A stretch of 7,031 nucleotides of DNA from Pseudomonadota bacterium (GTDB lineage: Bacteria; Pseudomonadota; Alphaproteobacteria; Rhizobiales; Hyphomicrobiaceae). The stretch is taken from NCBI GenBank assembly GCA_023428365.1, contig JAEYYQ010000044.1:1-7031 (forward strand), read 5' to 3'. Below are positions 5,960 to 7,031 of this stretch, piece after piece. The notes beneath the pieces are model-generated. The model was not told the origin of the DNA and ran no database searches. It saw only the letters and a program-made list of their open reading frames with translations. Numbering within the stretch: position 1 is the first letter of the stretch; every line of letters begins with the position of its first letter. The translations under genes and the position numbers were made by a program.

Positions 5960-7027
5960 ATGCCTGAAGCCGACGGCCCCGAACTCATCATCCGACGCGA
6001 AGGACGCGCCGGTCGCATCACGATGAACCGGCCGAAGGCGATGAATGCGCTGAACTACACGATGGTGATCGCGCTCGCGAATGCGCTGCGCGAATGGGAA
6101 AACGACCCCGAGATCGCGCTGATCATCCTCGATGGCGCTGGCGATCGCGGCCTGTGTGCGGGTGGCGACGTGCGCGCATTGCACGATACCGCTCCGCAGG
6201 GTTCAGCACTCGCGCGCCAATTCTGGTCGACCGAATACCGGCTCAATGCCACGATCTGCCGCTATCCGAAGCCGTTCGTCTGCTTCATGGACGGTATCGT
6301 CATGGGCGGCGGCATCGGCCTGGCTGGTCATGCAAGCCACCGCATCGTGACTGAGCGCAGTCAGCTCGCGATGCCGGAAACCAGCATTGGACTGATCCCG
6401 GATGTTGGCGGGACTTGGCTGCTGGCTCACGCTCCCGGTGAGGCGGGCGCGTATCTCGGGTTGCTCGGGGAGCGCATGCACGGCGCTGGCGCGATCTTCG
6501 CGGGTTTTGCCGATTGTTTTGTGCCATCTGACCGGCTGCCTGAACTCGCGACGGCTCTCGCGACAGGAACATCAGGTGTCGATGAGATCATCCACACCTT
6601 TACAGAGGCACCGCCCGCTTCTGATCTTGCCACCCGTATGCCAGAAATCGATGCCGCGTTCGGGTTCGATCGTGTGGAGCAGATCCGCAAGGCGTTGAAG
6701 GGCATGGATAGCGAGTGGGCGCACAAGGCGCGCGCCGAACTCGATCGTCGCTCGCCTTTGGCGCTGAAGCTGACACTTGCCGCAATCCGCAACGCCCGTA
6801 ATCTTCCCGCGCTGGAAGATGCGCTCAACGTCGAATTCCGGCTGACGGTACGGCTGTTCGAGCACGGCGAATTCGTGGAAGGCGTTCGCGCGCTGCTGGT
6901 CGACAAGGACAAGTCGCCGAAGTGGAAGCCGCCGTCGCTGGCTGAAGTCAGCCCGGATATGGTCGCCGGATTTCTCCGGCCTCTGCCTCACGCGGAAGCG
7001 CTGGAACTGACCGCACCCGACGCCTGA
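5960..7027 (+). CDS. 3-hydroxyisobutyryl-CoA hydrolase (crotonase superfamily)
   Basis: This cytoplasmic thioesterase of the crotonase fold releases free 3-hydroxyisobutyrate from its CoA ester in valine degradation. Length (355 aa) fits the hydrolase type and is longer than the roughly 260 aa of simple enoyl-CoA hydratases. Visible are the N-terminal MNRPKAMNALN, the oxyanion-hole segments LCAGGDVRALHD (65-76) and MGGGIGLAGHASHRI (115-129), and MPETSIGLIPDVGGT, where Glu140 and Asp148 match the catalytic pair known from the human enzyme (Glu143/Asp151). The C-terminal FVEGVRALLVDKDKSPKWKP is a hallmark of the hydrolase group. The ATG at 5960 follows AAGG (5948-5951), which overlaps the previous gene's stop codon; an earlier in-frame ATG at 5921 lies inside that gene and is unlikely. 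The enoyl-CoA hydratase label often given to such genes is less apt. Confidence 0.93.
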   Translation: MPEADGPELIIRREGRAGRITMNRPKAMNALNYTMVIALANALREWENDPEIALIILDGAGDRGLCAGGDVRALHDTAPQGSALARQFWSTEYRLNATICRYPKPFVCFMDGIVMGGGIGLAGHASHRIVTERSQLAMPETSIGLIPDVGGTWLLAHAPGEAGAYLGLLGERMHGAGAIFAGFADCFVPSDRLPELATALATGTSGVDEIIHTFTEAPPASDLATRMPEIDAAFGFDRVEQIRKALKGMDSEWAHKARAELDRRSPLALKLTLAAIRNARNLPALEDALNVEFRLTVRLFEHGEFVEGVRALLVDKDKSPKWKPPSLAEVSPDMVAGFLRPLPHAEALELTAPDA

Positions 7028-7031
7028 GTCT

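Noticed and set aside
6427..6912. 161-codon minus-strand open frame inside the hydrolase gene.
   Set aside because: It is serine/arginine/alanine-rich shadow translation opposite a well supported crotonase-family gene.
1..7031. CRISPR array, tandem repeats, insertion sequence ends, tRNA genes or a defence system.
   Set aside because: No repeated spacer-like units, terminal inverted repeats with transposase, tRNA-like cloverleaf sequence or recognisable defence proteins were seen.

Overview
This 7.0 kb window is ordinary bacterial chromosome: GC-rich (about 60% by eye), densely coding, with ATG/GTG starts and clear Shine-Dalgarno sequences. The gene families and protein sequence style suggest an alphaproteobacterium, most likely a Hyphomicrobiales member near Bradyrhizobium/Afipia. 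That placement is inference from recognition, not from a search. I see no rRNA or tRNA genes, insertion sequences, CRISPR arrays, phage genes or defence genes.

Region 1 (1-1893, + strand) is the tail of a heterotetrameric sarcosine oxidase operon. It holds the C-terminal part of soxA (alpha subunit, cut by the window edge) and a complete soxG (gamma subunit), which overlap by 14 bp. soxB and soxD would be expected just upstream, outside the window. Together these subunits oxidise sarcosine to glycine and pass the one-carbon unit to tetrahydrofolate.

Region 2 (1897-4025, - strand) holds three leftward genes: a 95-aa charged, probably coiled-coil protein that converges on soxG with a 3-nt gap; a 121-aa protein with a signal peptide and two cysteines in its mature part; and a Bcr/CflA-type major facilitator efflux transporter of 415 aa. 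Hairpins in the spacers at 2233-2257 and 2730-2765 may separate the transcripts, but neither has a proper U-tract.

Region 3 (4026-4205) is a 180-bp divergent spacer between the transporter and an acyl-CoA dehydrogenase. It should carry promoters in both directions.

Region 4 (4206-7027, + strand) is a likely valine-degradation cluster: an isobutyryl-CoA dehydrogenase-like enzyme, a 147-aa multi-pass membrane protein of unknown function, and a 3-hydroxyisobutyryl-CoA hydrolase. The two enzymes catalyse non-adjacent steps of the same pathway. The hydratase between them is not in the window, and 3-hydroxyisobutyrate dehydrogenase could lie just past the right edge. The membrane protein, 10 nt ahead of the hydrolase, is the least explained gene here. 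I found no convincing evidence of a new system; the unexplained items are this membrane protein, the two small left-hand proteins and several inverted repeats.
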